A stretch of DNA of 64,000 nt from Streptomyces lanatus (GCF_014655715.1 NZ_BNBM01000018.1:166540-230539), one strand, 5' to 3'; counted from the first letter of the stretch, positions 25,488-34,584 are shown. Notes: generated by a model from the sequence alone, not told the origin. A program made the numbers and translations.

Positions 25488-25518
25488 GATGTATGCGCTA
25501 CCTGTAAGCGCATACATC
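25488..25518 (-). promoter_or_regulatory. LacI-type operator in front of the sugar importer operon
   Basis: GATGTATGCGCT (25488-25499) and AGCGCATACATC (25507-25518) form a perfect 12-bp inverted repeat with a 7-base spacer, 25 bases before the binding-protein start. The right half contains TGTAAGCGCATACA, which resembles the site upstream of the LacI gene. Confidence 0.75.
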
Positions 25519-25917
25519 ACACTGTCGGGCAGACTCTTCGAGCCTGACAAGAGGGTGCTTGGTCACGCTCCCGTAACGGCGGCGACATCAGACGGCACAG
25601 ATATGCCGGATTATTCATGTAATGGCGGGCATGAGGCGGAGCGCCCGCTGTGGAAATCGACACAGCGGGCGACGGCGGAACGGGGGCGCGTACCCGCGGC
25701 CCTCGCTCCACTGATTCAAGCCATCGGAGTCGTCGGAGCCGTCGGGATGTGTACGACGCATTGATGCATGACGGGAAGCCCCGGGCGATGGGGCGACCAT
25801 GGCAACCTCGGGTCCGTCACGGAGTGATCCGCACAGCACGCCGGGGAGCCCCCGGCGCACGCCTCAACCGCTCAGCCTTCAGGTGGGTACCGCACCGCGC
25901 ACAAGCGGACGCGCGGC
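25519..25917. other. Gene-free stretch between the LacI gene and the importer operon
   Basis: No gene is evident. A 10-bp hairpin (GCCCGCTGTG, 25643-25652, with 25661-25670) could end the LacI transcript but is about 250 bases beyond its stop. The importer promoter should lie near 25519-25640, which is less GC-rich than the surroundings. Confidence 0.45.
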
Positions 25918-27012
25918 TCACCGCCCGCCAGGCCCCGCCGCCACTTCCTCGCCGCATCCGCAGCTGGCACGGGGCACGACCGCCACGGGAAGCATCATCG
26001 ACACCGGGTCTCCCGTGCGTTGACCGCTCAGACGCTCCACGAGCAGGTCCACGGCCGCCTCCCCCATGCGCAGCATCGGTTGACGCACGGTGGTCAGCGG
26101 CGGGCGGACCAGACGGCTGAGGGGAATCCCGTCGAAGCCGGTCACCACCACGTCGTCCGGAACCCTCAACCCCCGCCGTTCCAGCGCGTGCAGAGCGCCG
26201 ACAGCCATCTGGTCATTGGCGAAGAGGAACGCCTGGGGCAGCTCACCGCCCCGTTCGCACAGCACGTCCGCGGCGCGCGCCCCTTCCGCCTGTGTCATCC
26301 ACACCCGCAGAGCCGGCTCGTCATCCACCTCCACCCCCGCGGCATGGCAGGCCGCCAGGAACCCCCGGAAGCGGGCCTGCACATCCGGGGAGTCCTCGCC
26401 GGTGGCGATGTAGGCGAGACGGCGCAGGCCGTGGTCCTCGATGAGGTGGCGCGTCAGTTCCCGTTGGCCGTCGAAGTTGGCGACCTCGATGTGATCCAGG
26501 TGGTCCGCGCCGTCGACGTCCTCGCGCGGCCCGGCCAGCATCACCACCGGCTGACGCCGGGCGATGGCCTCCAGCTCCGCCGTTGCCACGGTGCGGGCGA
26601 TCACCGCGAACCCGTCGACCCGCCCGGCCACCTTGGCCACCTCGGAGCCGCCCTGCAGCGATCCCGCGATCAGGAGCGCGTAGCCGTGGCGGCGTGCCGC
26701 CCGTTCCATGCCCCGGATGATCTCGTCCGAATAGAGCATCGCCGCGTCGTCGTCATCGGCCGCCGCCGCTTCCACGTCCGGGTCGGAGTAGTCGGGAAAG
26801 CACAGCCCCAGGACGCCGGTGGAGCGGCTGGCGAGCCCCCGCGCGCTACCGCTGGGCACATAGCCCAGGTCACGGGCCACGGCAAGGACGCGTTCCCGGG
26901 TCTCGGGCCGTACGGCCTCGGGGTTGCGGTAGACGCGGGACACCGTGGCGATGGAGACACCGGACCGTTCGGCCACGTCGTACACCGTGGGGGCAGGACC
27001 GGAAACGCTCAT
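25918..27012 (-). CDS. LacI-family transcriptional repressor of the sugar locus
   Basis: A 364-residue regulator. The N-terminal helix-turn-helix TVYDVAERSGVSIATVSRVY and hinge helix (SGSARGLASRSTGVLGL) are typical, followed by a periplasmic-binding-protein-like sugar sensor domain to the end (PDDVVVTGFDGIPLSRL). A Cys pair near the C-terminus (SCGCG) is unusual. ATG 27012 (MSVSGPAPTVY) is chosen over an upstream in-frame ATG because family proteins begin just before this motif. It presumably represses the importer and hydrolase genes until a breakdown sugar binds. A TGTAAGCGCATTCA site lies 43 bases upstream, consistent with autoregulation. Confidence 0.92.
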   Translation of the reverse strand: MSVSGPAPTVYDVAERSGVSIATVSRVYRNPEAVRPETRERVLAVARDLGYVPSGSARGLASRSTGVLGLCFPDYSDPDVEAAAADDDDAAMLYSDEIIRGMERAARRHGYALLIAGSLQGGSEVAKVAGRVDGFAVIARTVATAELEAIARRQPVVMLAGPREDVDGADHLDHIEVANFDGQRELTRHLIEDHGLRRLAYIATGEDSPDVQARFRGFLAACHAAGVEVDDEPALRVWMTQAEGARAADVLCERGGELPQAFLFANDQMAVGALHALERRGLRVPDDVVVTGFDGIPLSRLVRPPLTTVRQPMLRMGEAAVDLLVERLSGQRTGDPVSMMLPVAVVPRASCGCGEEVAAGPGGR

Positions 27013-27055
27013 GGGACGGGACCCCCGTGCTTGTCGGAACGTGAACCGTAGACAA

Positions 27056-27069
27056 TGTAAGCGCATTCA
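27056..27069 (-). promoter_or_regulatory. LacI-type operator upstream of the LacI gene
   Basis: TGTAAGCGCATTCA differs by one base from TGTAAGCGCATACA in the importer operator at 25503-25516. It lies 43 bases before the repressor start, suggesting autoregulation. Confidence 0.6.
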
Positions 27070-27245
27070 GAGTAGTTTCCGGAGGCCGGGGCCAGCAAGC
27101 GATGCCAGGGCTGTGTGCAGCCGGGCGGTCGACGGGGGCCGACACGGCCCGCTGGTCGTCCCGCCCTGCTCGGCCCGCCTGGGCGGGGACGACCGGCCAG
27201 AAGGTGCGCAAGACGCCTGCGCCGTCGAAGCGAGCTGCTACCTCC

Positions 27246-27271
27246 CGGTGAACCACGGTCAACAACGGTGC
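27246..27271 (+). repeat. 26-bp direct repeat, left copy (candidate island boundary)
   Basis: Contains GGTGAACCACGGTCA and ACGGTGC. The same 26 bases with two changes occur in the same orientation at 39904-39929, at the point where a trkA-like gene is cut off. This copy lies just past the 3' end of the decayed integrase. Confidence 0.5.
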
Positions 27272-27299
27272 AGTCCTGCGCCCTCGGGCGCCGTGCCAG

Positions 27300-27890
27300 A
27301 TCCGTGCCGGAACGCTGATCGGCGGGTCGGCGGTGAGCTGTTCTGGCACGGCCGCAGCATCCTGGCGTGCCTTGCGGACGGTCGCGTCGAGGCCGGCTGC
27401 AACTTCCTGCTGACGCTCGTCGGCGGAGTGCTGATGGATCAGCGCCGCCTGCTCGGAGGACTGCCCGGCACGGGTGGCGTCGGATCGGGTGGACAGGGTG
27501 TGTCCGATGTGCCGGAGATCGTGGAACCGGAAGCCCTCGGGCATACCGACGACTTCCCGAGCTCTGCACCACCTCCGTCCAAAGGTGCTGCGACGGAACG
27601 GTGCACTCTTCCCGCCGACGAAGAGCCGACCGTCAGGGCCCGACTCGGCGTAGCTCTCCAGGTGCCGGCGGAGCTCCCGGCGGAGGTGGGCGGGAAGAAT
27701 CACGGTCCGGGTGCCCGCCTCGGACTTGGTGTCGCCCTGGACCCGCCGCCCGTTCATCCGCTCCGGCTCGCCCAGGCGAACGCGGACGCGGAGGTTGTCG
27801 AGGTCGACGTCCCGGCGGCGGAGGCCGGGCAGCTCCGTCCGGGAGACCGACAGGAGCACGAGCCCGCCGCCGCATCCGACCGAAGGATGT
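27300..27890 (-). pseudogene. Decayed tyrosine recombinase (phage-type integrase), C-terminal part
   Basis: The minus-strand reading resembles the catalytic domain of pSAM2-like Streptomyces integrases: GLRRRDVDLDNLRVRVR, then GDTKSEAGTRTVILPA, GGKSAPFRRSTFG, and the active-site box HDLRHIGHTL. The next block should read LKDLMVRAGQSS but only RAGQSSEQAALIHQHS is present, so several residues are deleted. The end drifts out of frame near 27330, where another frame carries the family-like ending SGTDLARRPRAQ. No N-terminal SAM-like domain or start is present. The catalytic Tyr lies in the degraded part. It is non-functional. Confidence 0.75.
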
Positions 27891-28075
27891 CCGGCGGAAC
27901 GGAGCTCCCTTCTCACCCACGAACATCAGACCATCGGGTCCCTTCTCAGCGAACCAAGCGACGTGCCGCTTCACCTCCTTGTGGAGAAAGGCCGGAAGAA
28001 CGACGGTCCGCACGCCGGCCTCGGACTTGGTCTCACCGAGCCGGCCGAGGACGCCCGGTTCGGTGTCATTCCGGG
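27890..28075 (-). pseudogene. Fragment of a second, different tyrosine recombinase
   Basis: Upstream of the first remnant the minus strand reads GETKSEAGVRTVVLPAFLHK...KGPDGLMFVGEKGAPFRRTSFG. It aligns with the same segment of the neighbouring remnant at roughly 60 percent identity, so it is a different integrase rather than a local duplication. It breaks off near 27890, where the other remnant begins. Both ends are missing. Confidence 0.7.
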
Positions 28076-28279
28076 CCTAGGCCGTCGATGTCGAGGGCAC
28101 CGACGCCATCGTGAACGCTGATCGACGTCTGCCTCACCACGAGGTGACCTGCAAAAAGTTCCCGACTCACGGCAACCCTGTGTGGGGCCTGTGGCGACAA
28201 GGGAGCGGATCCGGCCAGTTCCGGTGGCCGGGATCCGGATTTCCTCCGGTGAACAGCACGCAAGGAGAACCTCACCCCC
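28076..28279 (+). promoter_or_regulatory. Upstream region of the GH74 gene
   Basis: Two hundred bases without a gene, leading into the xyloglucanase. An imperfect inverted repeat GGATCCGGCC / GGCCGGGATCC (28207-28236) lies about 45 bases before the start, and AAGGAG at 28261-28266 serves as ribosome site with a long spacer. Confidence 0.4.
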
Positions 28280-30931
28280 ATGGACAACCCCACGAACGGC
28301 GGGCGCCGCGGGCGTCACCGCCGCCGCTGGACCGCCACCGGTCTGCTGCTCGGCGTGCCCGCCGTCCTCGTGCCGTATCTCCTGTACGCGCAGGAGGACT
28401 CGCAGGCCGCGACGGTCGACGGCGATGCCTACTACCGGCTGGTCTCCGTGCGCAGCGGCAAGGCGCTGGACGTCAACGGCTTCTCCACCGCCGACGGCAC
28501 CCGTATCCAGCAGTGGACCGACCAGAACACCGCCAACCAGCAGTGGAAGCTGAAGCCCACCGGGGGCGGCTACTACGAGCTGGTGAACCGCAACAGCGGC
28601 AAAGTGCTGGGCATAGCGGGCAGTTCGACCGCTCAGGCGGCCGCCGCCGAGCAGCAGACCGACAGCTCCTCCACCTCCCAGGAGTGGCGCATCGACGAGG
28701 TGAGCGGTGCCGACGCCGTCACCCTCACCTCCCGCAGGAGCGGCCAGGTGCTGGACGTCTCCGGGGGCTCCACGGCCGACGGCGCGACGGTCATCCAGTA
28801 TCCAGGCCGGGGCACTGCCAACCAGCAGTGGAAGCTGGTGAAGACGGGCGGGACCCAGGCGTCCGGGACCGGCACCGCGCAGACCACGGCCGCGGCCGGA
28901 CCGTACAGGTGGAAGAACGCCCAGGTGGTGGGCGGCGGTTACGTCACCGGGCTGGTGTTCAACCCGCGCGAGAAGGGCCTGCTGTACGCGCGCACCGACA
29001 TGGGCGGCGCCTACCGCTGGGACACCGGGGCCGAGCAGTGGATCCCCCTGACCGACTGGATCGGCGAGAAGGACTGGAACCTGCTGGGCATCGACTCGGT
29101 GGCCACCGACCCCGTCGACCCCAAGCGGCTCTACCTCTCGGCGGGCACCTACACCAACGACTGGGCGGGCAACGGCGCGATCCTGCGCTCCACGGACCGG
29201 GGCCGCACCTTCAAGCGCACCGATCTGCCGTTCAAGGTGGGCGGCAACGAGGACGGCCGCGGGGCGGGTGAACGCCTCGTGATCGACCCCGCGGACAACC
29301 GCAACCTGTTGCTGGGCAGCCGCAAGAACGGCCTGTGGCGCAGCACCGATCACGGCGTGACATGGCGGCAGGTCTCGTCGTTCCCCGTCAAGGACGGGGC
29401 GGGCAGCGGCGGGGGCATCTCCTTCGTGACGTACGGCAAGGCCGGCAGTAGGACGATCTACGTCGGTGTCGGCGACAGGTCCACCTCCCTGTACCGCTCC
29501 ACCGACGGCGGCAGCTCCTGGCAGGCCGTCTCCGGGCAGCCCACCGGCCAGATGCCGCAGCACGGCGTGCTCTCCGGTGACGGCTCGCTGTACCTGACGT
29601 ACACCAACAACCTCGGACCCAACGGCGTGACGGGGGGCTCGGTGTGGAAGTACACGCCGGCCTCCGGGGCGTGGAAGAACGTCTCCCCGTCCCAGGGCTC
29701 TTACGGGTTCTCCGGTCTGGCCGTCGACCCGCGCAAGCCGTCCACGGTGATGGTCACCACCCTCGGCCGCTGGTGGCCCGAGGACGAGATCTACCGGAGC
29801 ACCGACAGCGGCACGACCTGGAAGGCACTGGCCGACAAGTCGAAGCGCAGCGCCGCCGCGGCCCCGTACGTCGGCACCCACACCGGGCACTGGATGACCG
29901 CTCTGGCCATCGATCCCTTCAACTCCGGGCACGTGCTGTACGGCACCGGCAACGGCATCCTGCGCAGCAAGGACGCCAATGCCTCCGACAGCGGCGGTAC
30001 CAGCCACTGGAGCATGGGCGCCCGAGGGCTGGAGGAGACCGCGCTGATCGACGCGATCGCCCCTCCCGGCGGCGCCACCGTCATCACCTCCATGGGCGAC
30101 CAGGGCGGCTTCCGGCACGACGACCTGACCAAGGTGCCGTCCGGGCGGCTGAAGAACCCGATGATGACCAACAGCACCGACATCGACTTCGCCCAGTCCA
30201 AGCCCTCGATGATGGTCCGCGTCGGCCGGGGCGGCGCGCAGGACGGCGCCTACTCCACCGACGGCGGCAGCAGCTGGAACGGCTTCAAGGCAGAGCCGGT
30301 GGCCGGTGCCCAGGACGGCCATGTCGCGCTCGCGGCGGACGGCTCCGCCATCGTCTGGACCGAGGCCGGTCAGGCCCCGTACCGCTCGACCGACAACGGG
30401 GCGAGCTGGTCGAGGGTCGGCGGCCTGGGCAACGACGCCGTGGTCGTCGCCGACCGCTCCTCGGCCAGGACCTTCTACTCCCTGTCCGGCGGCACGCTCT
30501 ACGCCAGCACCGACGGCGGCGCGACCTTCACCGCCCGCGCCGGCAACCTGCCCTCCGGCAAGCTCACGGCCGTCCCCGGAATCGCCGGGGACCTGTGGAT
30601 CGCCGGCGGTGACAAGGGCCTGCTGCACTCCACCGACGGCGGCCGCACCTTCACCACGCTGAGGTCGGTGCAGTCCGCCTCCGCCCTCGGCTTCGGCAAG
30701 GCCAAGCCGGGCACCGGCTACCAGGCCCTCTACCTGATCGGCACCGTCAAGGACGTCACCGGAGTCTTCCGCTCCACCGACAAGGGCGCCACCTGGCTCC
30801 GCGTCAACGACAAGGACCACCAGTGGGGCGCCATCGGCGGCGTCGGCGTCATCACCGGCGACCCCGACACCTACGGCCGCGTCTACGTCGGCACCAACGG
30901 GCGCGGCCTCCAGTACGGCGACCCGTCCTGA
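28280..30931 (+). CDS. Secreted GH74 xyloglucanase with N-terminal ricin-type (CBM13) domain
   Basis: An 883-residue protein. An Arg-rich N-terminus and hydrophobic stretch (about residues 17-35) form an export signal. Residues about 45-195 are a ricin-B/CBM13 domain with repeats of GKALDVNG and the QxW motif (NQQWKL, twice). From about 208 to the end, two seven-bladed beta-propellers of GH74 type carry many Asp-box-like STDGG repeats. The Asp of ARTDMGGAYRW fits one of the catalytic acids; the second should be an Asp in the C-terminal propeller. GH74 enzymes cut the xyloglucan backbone. A terminator follows at 30945. It sits alone inside the putative island. Family assignment is firm; endo- or exo-mode is not determined. 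Confidence 0.93.
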   Translation: MDNPTNGGRRGRHRRRWTATGLLLGVPAVLVPYLLYAQEDSQAATVDGDAYYRLVSVRSGKALDVNGFSTADGTRIQQWTDQNTANQQWKLKPTGGGYYELVNRNSGKVLGIAGSSTAQAAAAEQQTDSSSTSQEWRIDEVSGADAVTLTSRRSGQVLDVSGGSTADGATVIQYPGRGTANQQWKLVKTGGTQASGTGTAQTTAAAGPYRWKNAQVVGGGYVTGLVFNPREKGLLYARTDMGGAYRWDTGAEQWIPLTDWIGEKDWNLLGIDSVATDPVDPKRLYLSAGTYTNDWAGNGAILRSTDRGRTFKRTDLPFKVGGNEDGRGAGERLVIDPADNRNLLLGSRKNGLWRSTDHGVTWRQVSSFPVKDGAGSGGGISFVTYGKAGSRTIYVGVGDRSTSLYRSTDGGSSWQAVSGQPTGQMPQHGVLSGDGSLYLTYTNNLGPNGVTGGSVWKYTPASGAWKNVSPSQGSYGFSGLAVDPRKPSTVMVTTLGRWWPEDEIYRSTDSGTTWKALADKSKRSAAAAPYVGTHTGHWMTALAIDPFNSGHVLYGTGNGILRSKDANASDSGGTSHWSMGARGLEETALIDAIAPPGGATVITSMGDQGGFRHDDLTKVPSGRLKNPMMTNSTDIDFAQSKPSMMVRVGRGGAQDGAYSTDGGSSWNGFKAEPVAGAQDGHVALAADGSAIVWTEAGQAPYRSTDNGASWSRVGGLGNDAVVVADRSSARTFYSLSGGTLYASTDGGATFTARAGNLPSGKLTAVPGIAGDLWIAGGDKGLLHSTDGGRTFTTLRSVQSASALGFGKAKPGTGYQALYLIGTVKDVTGVFRSTDKGATWLRVNDKDHQWGAIGGVGVITGDPDTYGRVYVGTNGRGLQYGDPS

Positions 30932-30944
30932 CCCCAACGCCCGA

Positions 30945-30978
30945 GCGGGGCCGCAGCCACAACGGCCTGCGGCCCCGC
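30945..30978 (+). terminator. 12-bp terminator after the GH74 gene
   Basis: GCGGGGCCGCAG (30945-30956) pairs perfectly with 30967-30978 around a 10-base loop, 13 bases after the stop. Confidence 0.85.
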
Positions 30979-31117
30979 CACGGCTGAGGGACCGCGCTTC
31001 GTCCTGCACGAGCTCCTGGCACCGGCCTCTGTCCGAGGGCGAGAAGGAGGACAAGCCCGAGGGCAGCAGCGAACTCGGCGGCGCCGATCAGACGCACCAG
31101 CGGGGACGGGACATCGC

Positions 31118-31630
31118 TCACCCACGGCAGCTGGGGATGACGGAGACGCCGATCGAAGCGTCGATACCGACGTGGGCAGCCTGGATGCCGGTGCCGGCCA
31201 GTTCCCCGTGCAGGTTCTTCACCCAGTTGCGCAGTGCTGCTGCGGCGGCATTGACGTTGGCCACCCGCGGGTCCGGCCAGATCGAGCCGGCGCCGGTGGT
31301 GTAGAGCAGGGTGCCCGCTCCGGCCTCGCGCATGGCGGGAAGCACCGCCTGGGTGGCGGCGATGGCCCCGTACAGCCGGAAGTTCATCTCGGCCTCCACA
31401 TGGGACGGCTCGGTCTCGGACGGAGCCGTCAAAACGGTGGAGCCGAAGGTTCCGACCGGGGAGTACTCCAGGACGTCGATGCGGCCGAAGGCGGTGGCGG
31501 CGTCCTGGAGCGCCTGGGTCAGAGCGTCGCGGTCGAGTACGTCCGCGGGGAACGCGCCGGCGGTGATGCCCTCGGCGGTGAGCTGGTCGACGAGGCCGTC
31601 GAGCCACCGGCCACGGCCCCGCGCCACCGC
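31118..31630 (-). pseudogene. N-terminally truncated short-chain dehydrogenase
   Basis: The readable part resembles an SDR from beta-strand 2 onward: LVDQLTAEGITAGAFPADV, then GRIDVLEYSP where NNAG is expected, and a region of FRLYGAIAATQAVLPAM. The nucleotide-binding TGxxxGIG motif is missing, and the upstream frame degenerates into Arg repeats. No Tyr-x-x-x-Lys catalytic pair is seen (VNAAAAALRNWVK at its place). The gene lies 66 bases after the hydrolase stop on the same strand and may once have been in its operon. I treat it as a pseudogene. Confidence 0.65.
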
Positions 31631-31696
31631 GCCGAAACGTCGACGTCGATCTCGATCTCCGCGCTGCACTTCTCCTTGGGTCAGTGGTCCCGGCGG

Positions 31697-32575
31697 TCAG
31701 GCCACTGCGTTCAACAGGTCGGCCAGCACGTCGGGCCGTTCCAGGGCGATGAAATGGCCTGCCTCGGGAACCTGGGTGAAGTCGGCGGCCGGAAGCAGCT
31801 GCTTGTTGGCCTCCCGGTCCGAGGGCCGGGACCAGTCCTTCTCCCCGTAGACGAGGTGGACGGGCGCCTTGACCTCGCGGTAGCGCGAGCGGGCGGCGAT
31901 GAGGCTGGGCAGGGCCTGGTAGACGGCCCGGGCGACGGTCGGGTAGCCGGATCGGGCGCCCACCTGGAGGAGTTCGTCCACGTAGTCCTCGTGCAGCGCG
32001 GTCTTGTCGCCGAGGCCGCCCTGAAGGATCTTGCGGAGGGCCGGCCTGGGCTCCACCCCGGCGATCACCGGGCCCACCCCCGGGGCGAGAACACCGCTGA
32101 CCACCACACGGGCGAGAAGGCTGGACCGGGCGATTCCGCCGCGGAAGTCGTACGTGTTCACCGCGACGACGCGCCGGACCCGCTCCGGCAGATCTGCGGC
32201 GGTGGTCAGGGCGAGCACCGCCCCCATCGACTCTCCTACCAACGTCACATCTTCAAGGTCGAGTTCGGTGAGCAGCCGTTCCACGCCCGCACGCATCGCC
32301 GGCTCGTCGTACGACGCACCGGGCACGATCTCGGAGTAACCCATCCCCGGCAGATCCAGGGCGTACACGGTGTACTGGTCCGAGATCAACGGGATGAGGG
32401 AGCGGAAGTGCTCGGCCTGCGTGCGCACGGTGTGCAGCAGGACCAGCGGAGCACCAGCGCCCGCCTTGAGGTAGCGCAGCGTTCCCTCGCGGCTGTGACG
32501 TCCTGCGCGAGGGGCGATCGTGTGGCTGGTGGTGCCGGGAATGTGCATCGTGGGACGTGAATCCTGGCTGGGCAT
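31697..32575 (-). CDS. Alpha/beta-fold hydrolase under the AAACCGATCGGTTT regulon
   Basis: A 292-residue alpha/beta hydrolase. The oxyanion region LVLLHTVRTQ lacks the usual HG pair. The nucleophile elbow is GESMG (Ser near residue 125), and the C-terminal EAGHF gives the catalytic His. The catalytic acid is probably the Asp in YGEKDWS. Family members include esterases, epoxide hydrolases and haloalkane dehalogenases; the substrate is unknown. ATG 32575 has a full AAGGAG eight bases upstream. Two regulon palindromes lie about 140 bases upstream, and the MFS exporter gene is divergent. A role in detoxifying whatever the exporter and regulators handle is likely but inferred. Confidence 0.88.
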   Translation of the reverse strand: MPSQDSRPTMHIPGTTSHTIAPRAGRHSREGTLRYLKAGAGAPLVLLHTVRTQAEHFRSLIPLISDQYTVYALDLPGMGYSEIVPGASYDEPAMRAGVERLLTELDLEDVTLVGESMGAVLALTTAADLPERVRRVVAVNTYDFRGGIARSSLLARVVVSGVLAPGVGPVIAGVEPRPALRKILQGGLGDKTALHEDYVDELLQVGARSGYPTVARAVYQALPSLIAARSRYREVKAPVHLVYGEKDWSRPSDREANKQLLPAADFTQVPEAGHFIALERPDVLADLLNAVA

Positions 32576-32713
32576 TTCGCCGACTCCTTGTGTGTGAACT
32601 GCGCATACGTGCCTGGGGTGACCCCTCCACAAGCGCCTCGCCTGTCCACTGCTGGCGCCAGCGCAGAGGGCACTCGCGTCCTTCAGCGCGATCACGACTG
32701 CCCTCACGGCGAG

Positions 32714-32751
32714 AAACCGACCGGTTTTCAGCAGAGTAAACCGGCCGGTTT
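32714..32751 (-). promoter_or_regulatory. Operator pair A, upstream of the hydrolase gene
   Basis: AAACCGACCGGTTT (32714-32727) and AAACCGGCCGGTTT (32738-32751), 24 bp apart start to start, are variants of the AAACCGATCGGTTT palindrome repeated through this cluster. They lie in the divergent region between the hydrolase and MFS genes, nearer the hydrolase promoter. Confidence 0.75.
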
Positions 32752-32850
32752 CCAAGCGCAAGCTTGTGCCGCTTGCCGCCTCCCACCCGTCCGGCTTCGG
32801 CGTTGCCGAGTCACCCGAAGGCCAAAGAGGACCCCTCGCTTGCACCGTGG

Positions 32851-32888
32851 AAACCGATCTGTTTTCCTAGGTGGAAACAGATCGGTTT
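32851..32888 (+). promoter_or_regulatory. Operator pair B, upstream of the MFS gene
   Basis: AAACCGATCTGTTT (32851-32864) and AAACAGATCGGTTT (32875-32888) are mirror-image variants of the cluster palindrome, spaced 24 bp start to start and ending 42 bases before the MFS start. Confidence 0.8.
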
Positions 32889-32929
32889 CCGATCGATGGC
32901 CAGCCCATGACCAGCGACTAAGGGGAAAA

Positions 32930-34429
32930 GTGAGTACCACCTTCGACCGCGGGGCGCCCGCCTCCGGGACAACAGACTCGGGCCGCCGCGGCTCACACGC
33001 CGTGCGCTGGTGGGTGCTCGTCGTGCTGGGCGTGGCACAGCTCATGGTCACGCTCGATGCGACCGTGGTGAACATCGCGCTGCCCGAAGCGCAACATGAC
33101 CTCGGCTTCAGCGACGGCAGCCGGCAGTGGGTCATCACGGGGTACGCCCTGGCGTTCGGCAGCCTGCTGCTGCTCGGGGGCCGGCTCGGTGACCTGTTCG
33201 GCCGGCGTACGACGTTCGTGACCGGCCTGATCGGTTTCGCGGTCGCCTCCGTCGTTGGTGGCGCGGCCGGCAGCTTCGAGATCCTCGTCGCGGCACGCGT
33301 GGCCCAGGGCCTCTTCGCCGCGCTGCTCGCGCCCGCGGCACTCTCACTGCTCAGCGTGACCTTCACCGACCCGGCGGAGAGGCCGAAGGCGTTCGGCATC
33401 TTCAGTGCGCTGTCCGGTGCGGGCGCCGCGGTCGGACTCCTGCTCGGCGGCATGCTCACCGAATGGGCGTCGTGGCGCTGGGTGATGTACGTCAACGTCA
33501 TCTTCGCGGGCGTCGCGCTGGCCGGTGCGCTGCTGTTGCTGGCCAAGCCCGCGGTCACCGAGCGACCCAAGATCGACATTCCCGGCACCGTCGTGGTGAG
33601 CGCCGCGCTGTTCGGCATCGTCTACGGCTTCGCGCACGTCGAATCCACCAGTTGGACCGACCCGGTCGCCCTCGGCTCCATGATCAGCGGGGTGGTGCTG
33701 CTCGCGGTGTTCGCCTGGCTGGAACGCCGGGTCGCACATCCGCTGCTGCCGCTGCGAGTCGTACTGGACCGGACCCGAGGCGGCTCGTTCCTGGCCGTGT
33801 TCGTCCTGGGCATGGGGATGTTCTCGATCTTCCTGTTCCTGACCTACTACCTGGAGGCCAGCATCGGCTACTCGCCGATCGAGGCCGGTCTGTCCTTCCT
33901 GCCGATGGTCGCGGGCATCGTCGCCGCGTCGACCACAGTGCCTTCGCTGCTGCTGCCCAGGGTCGGCCCGAAGGTCGTGGTCAGCGCCGGCTTCCTGGTC
34001 TCCGCATCCGGTATGGCCCTGCTGACCCGGCTCACGCTGGACAGCGGCTACGTCGCCGACATCATGCCGGGCATGATCCTTTTGGGCCTCGGTATCGGTG
34101 CGGTGATGACCACCTCGTTCCAAGGTGCGACCGCAGGCGTGCACCACGAGGACGCGGGCGTCGCCTCGGCGCTGATCAACACCAGCCAGCAGGTGGGCGG
34201 CTCGATCAGCACGGCACTGCTGACCACCGTCGCCTCATCGGCCGCGACCGACTACCTGTCCTCACACAAGCCCAGCGCACTGACCATGGCCCAGGCCGGG
34301 GTCGAGAGCTACACGGCCACCCTGGCGTGGGGCGCCGGGATCTTCGTGGTCGGCGCGGCGCTCACGGCGTTCCTGATGCCGAATGCGGCTCTGGCGCCGT
34401 CGGAGGGCGAGCCTGTGATCGCCCACTGA
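32930..34429 (+). CDS. MFS multidrug exporter, DHA2 (14-helix) type
   Basis: A 499-residue transporter with 14 predicted helices. Motif C-like and motif A sequences are typical of DHA2 exporters: LDATVVNIALP in helix 1, the loop GGRLGDLFGRRT (motif A) and later GAGAAVGLLLGG. These proton-coupled exporters expel antibiotics, dyes or toxic intermediates. I choose GTG 32930 (AGGGG four bases upstream), where family similarity begins; the open frame extends further upstream only through operator DNA. Operator pair B is 42 bases upstream. A TetR-type gene follows 155 bases after the stop, the classic exporter-repressor arrangement. Confidence 0.92.
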   Translation: MSTTFDRGAPASGTTDSGRRGSHAVRWWVLVVLGVAQLMVTLDATVVNIALPEAQHDLGFSDGSRQWVITGYALAFGSLLLLGGRLGDLFGRRTTFVTGLIGFAVASVVGGAAGSFEILVAARVAQGLFAALLAPAALSLLSVTFTDPAERPKAFGIFSALSGAGAAVGLLLGGMLTEWASWRWVMYVNVIFAGVALAGALLLLAKPAVTERPKIDIPGTVVVSAALFGIVYGFAHVESTSWTDPVALGSMISGVVLLAVFAWLERRVAHPLLPLRVVLDRTRGGSFLAVFVLGMGMFSIFLFLTYYLEASIGYSPIEAGLSFLPMVAGIVAASTTVPSLLLPRVGPKVVVSAGFLVSASGMALLTRLTLDSGYVADIMPGMILLGLGIGAVMTTSFQGATAGVHHEDAGVASALINTSQQVGGSISTALLTTVASSAATDYLSSHKPSALTMAQAGVESYTATLAWGAGIFVVGAALTAFLMPNAALAPSEGEPVIAH

Positions 34430-34538
34430 GCCCGATGATGTGGGCTGAATTCCCGGGCCGGTGGACACGCCGGCCATCGGGGGTCCCACCCCCATCGAGG
34501 CGCCGCCCGGCTTCTACGCTTCCTCGCGGCGCCATCGT

Positions 34539-34552
34539 AAACCGATCGGTTT
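34539..34552 (+). promoter_or_regulatory. Operator C, upstream of the first TetR gene
   Basis: A perfect AAACCGATCGGTTT lies 32 bases before the TetR start. No convincing second copy is found 24 bases to either side, so this is the only single site in the set. Confidence 0.75.
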
Positions 34553-34584
34553 TTAACGGCCCGGGATCGAGTTAACCTCAGAAT

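Noticed and set aside
27971..31054. 1027-codon minus-strand open frame
   Set aside because: Antisense to the GH74 gene; Gly/Ala/Val-rich with no fold signature.
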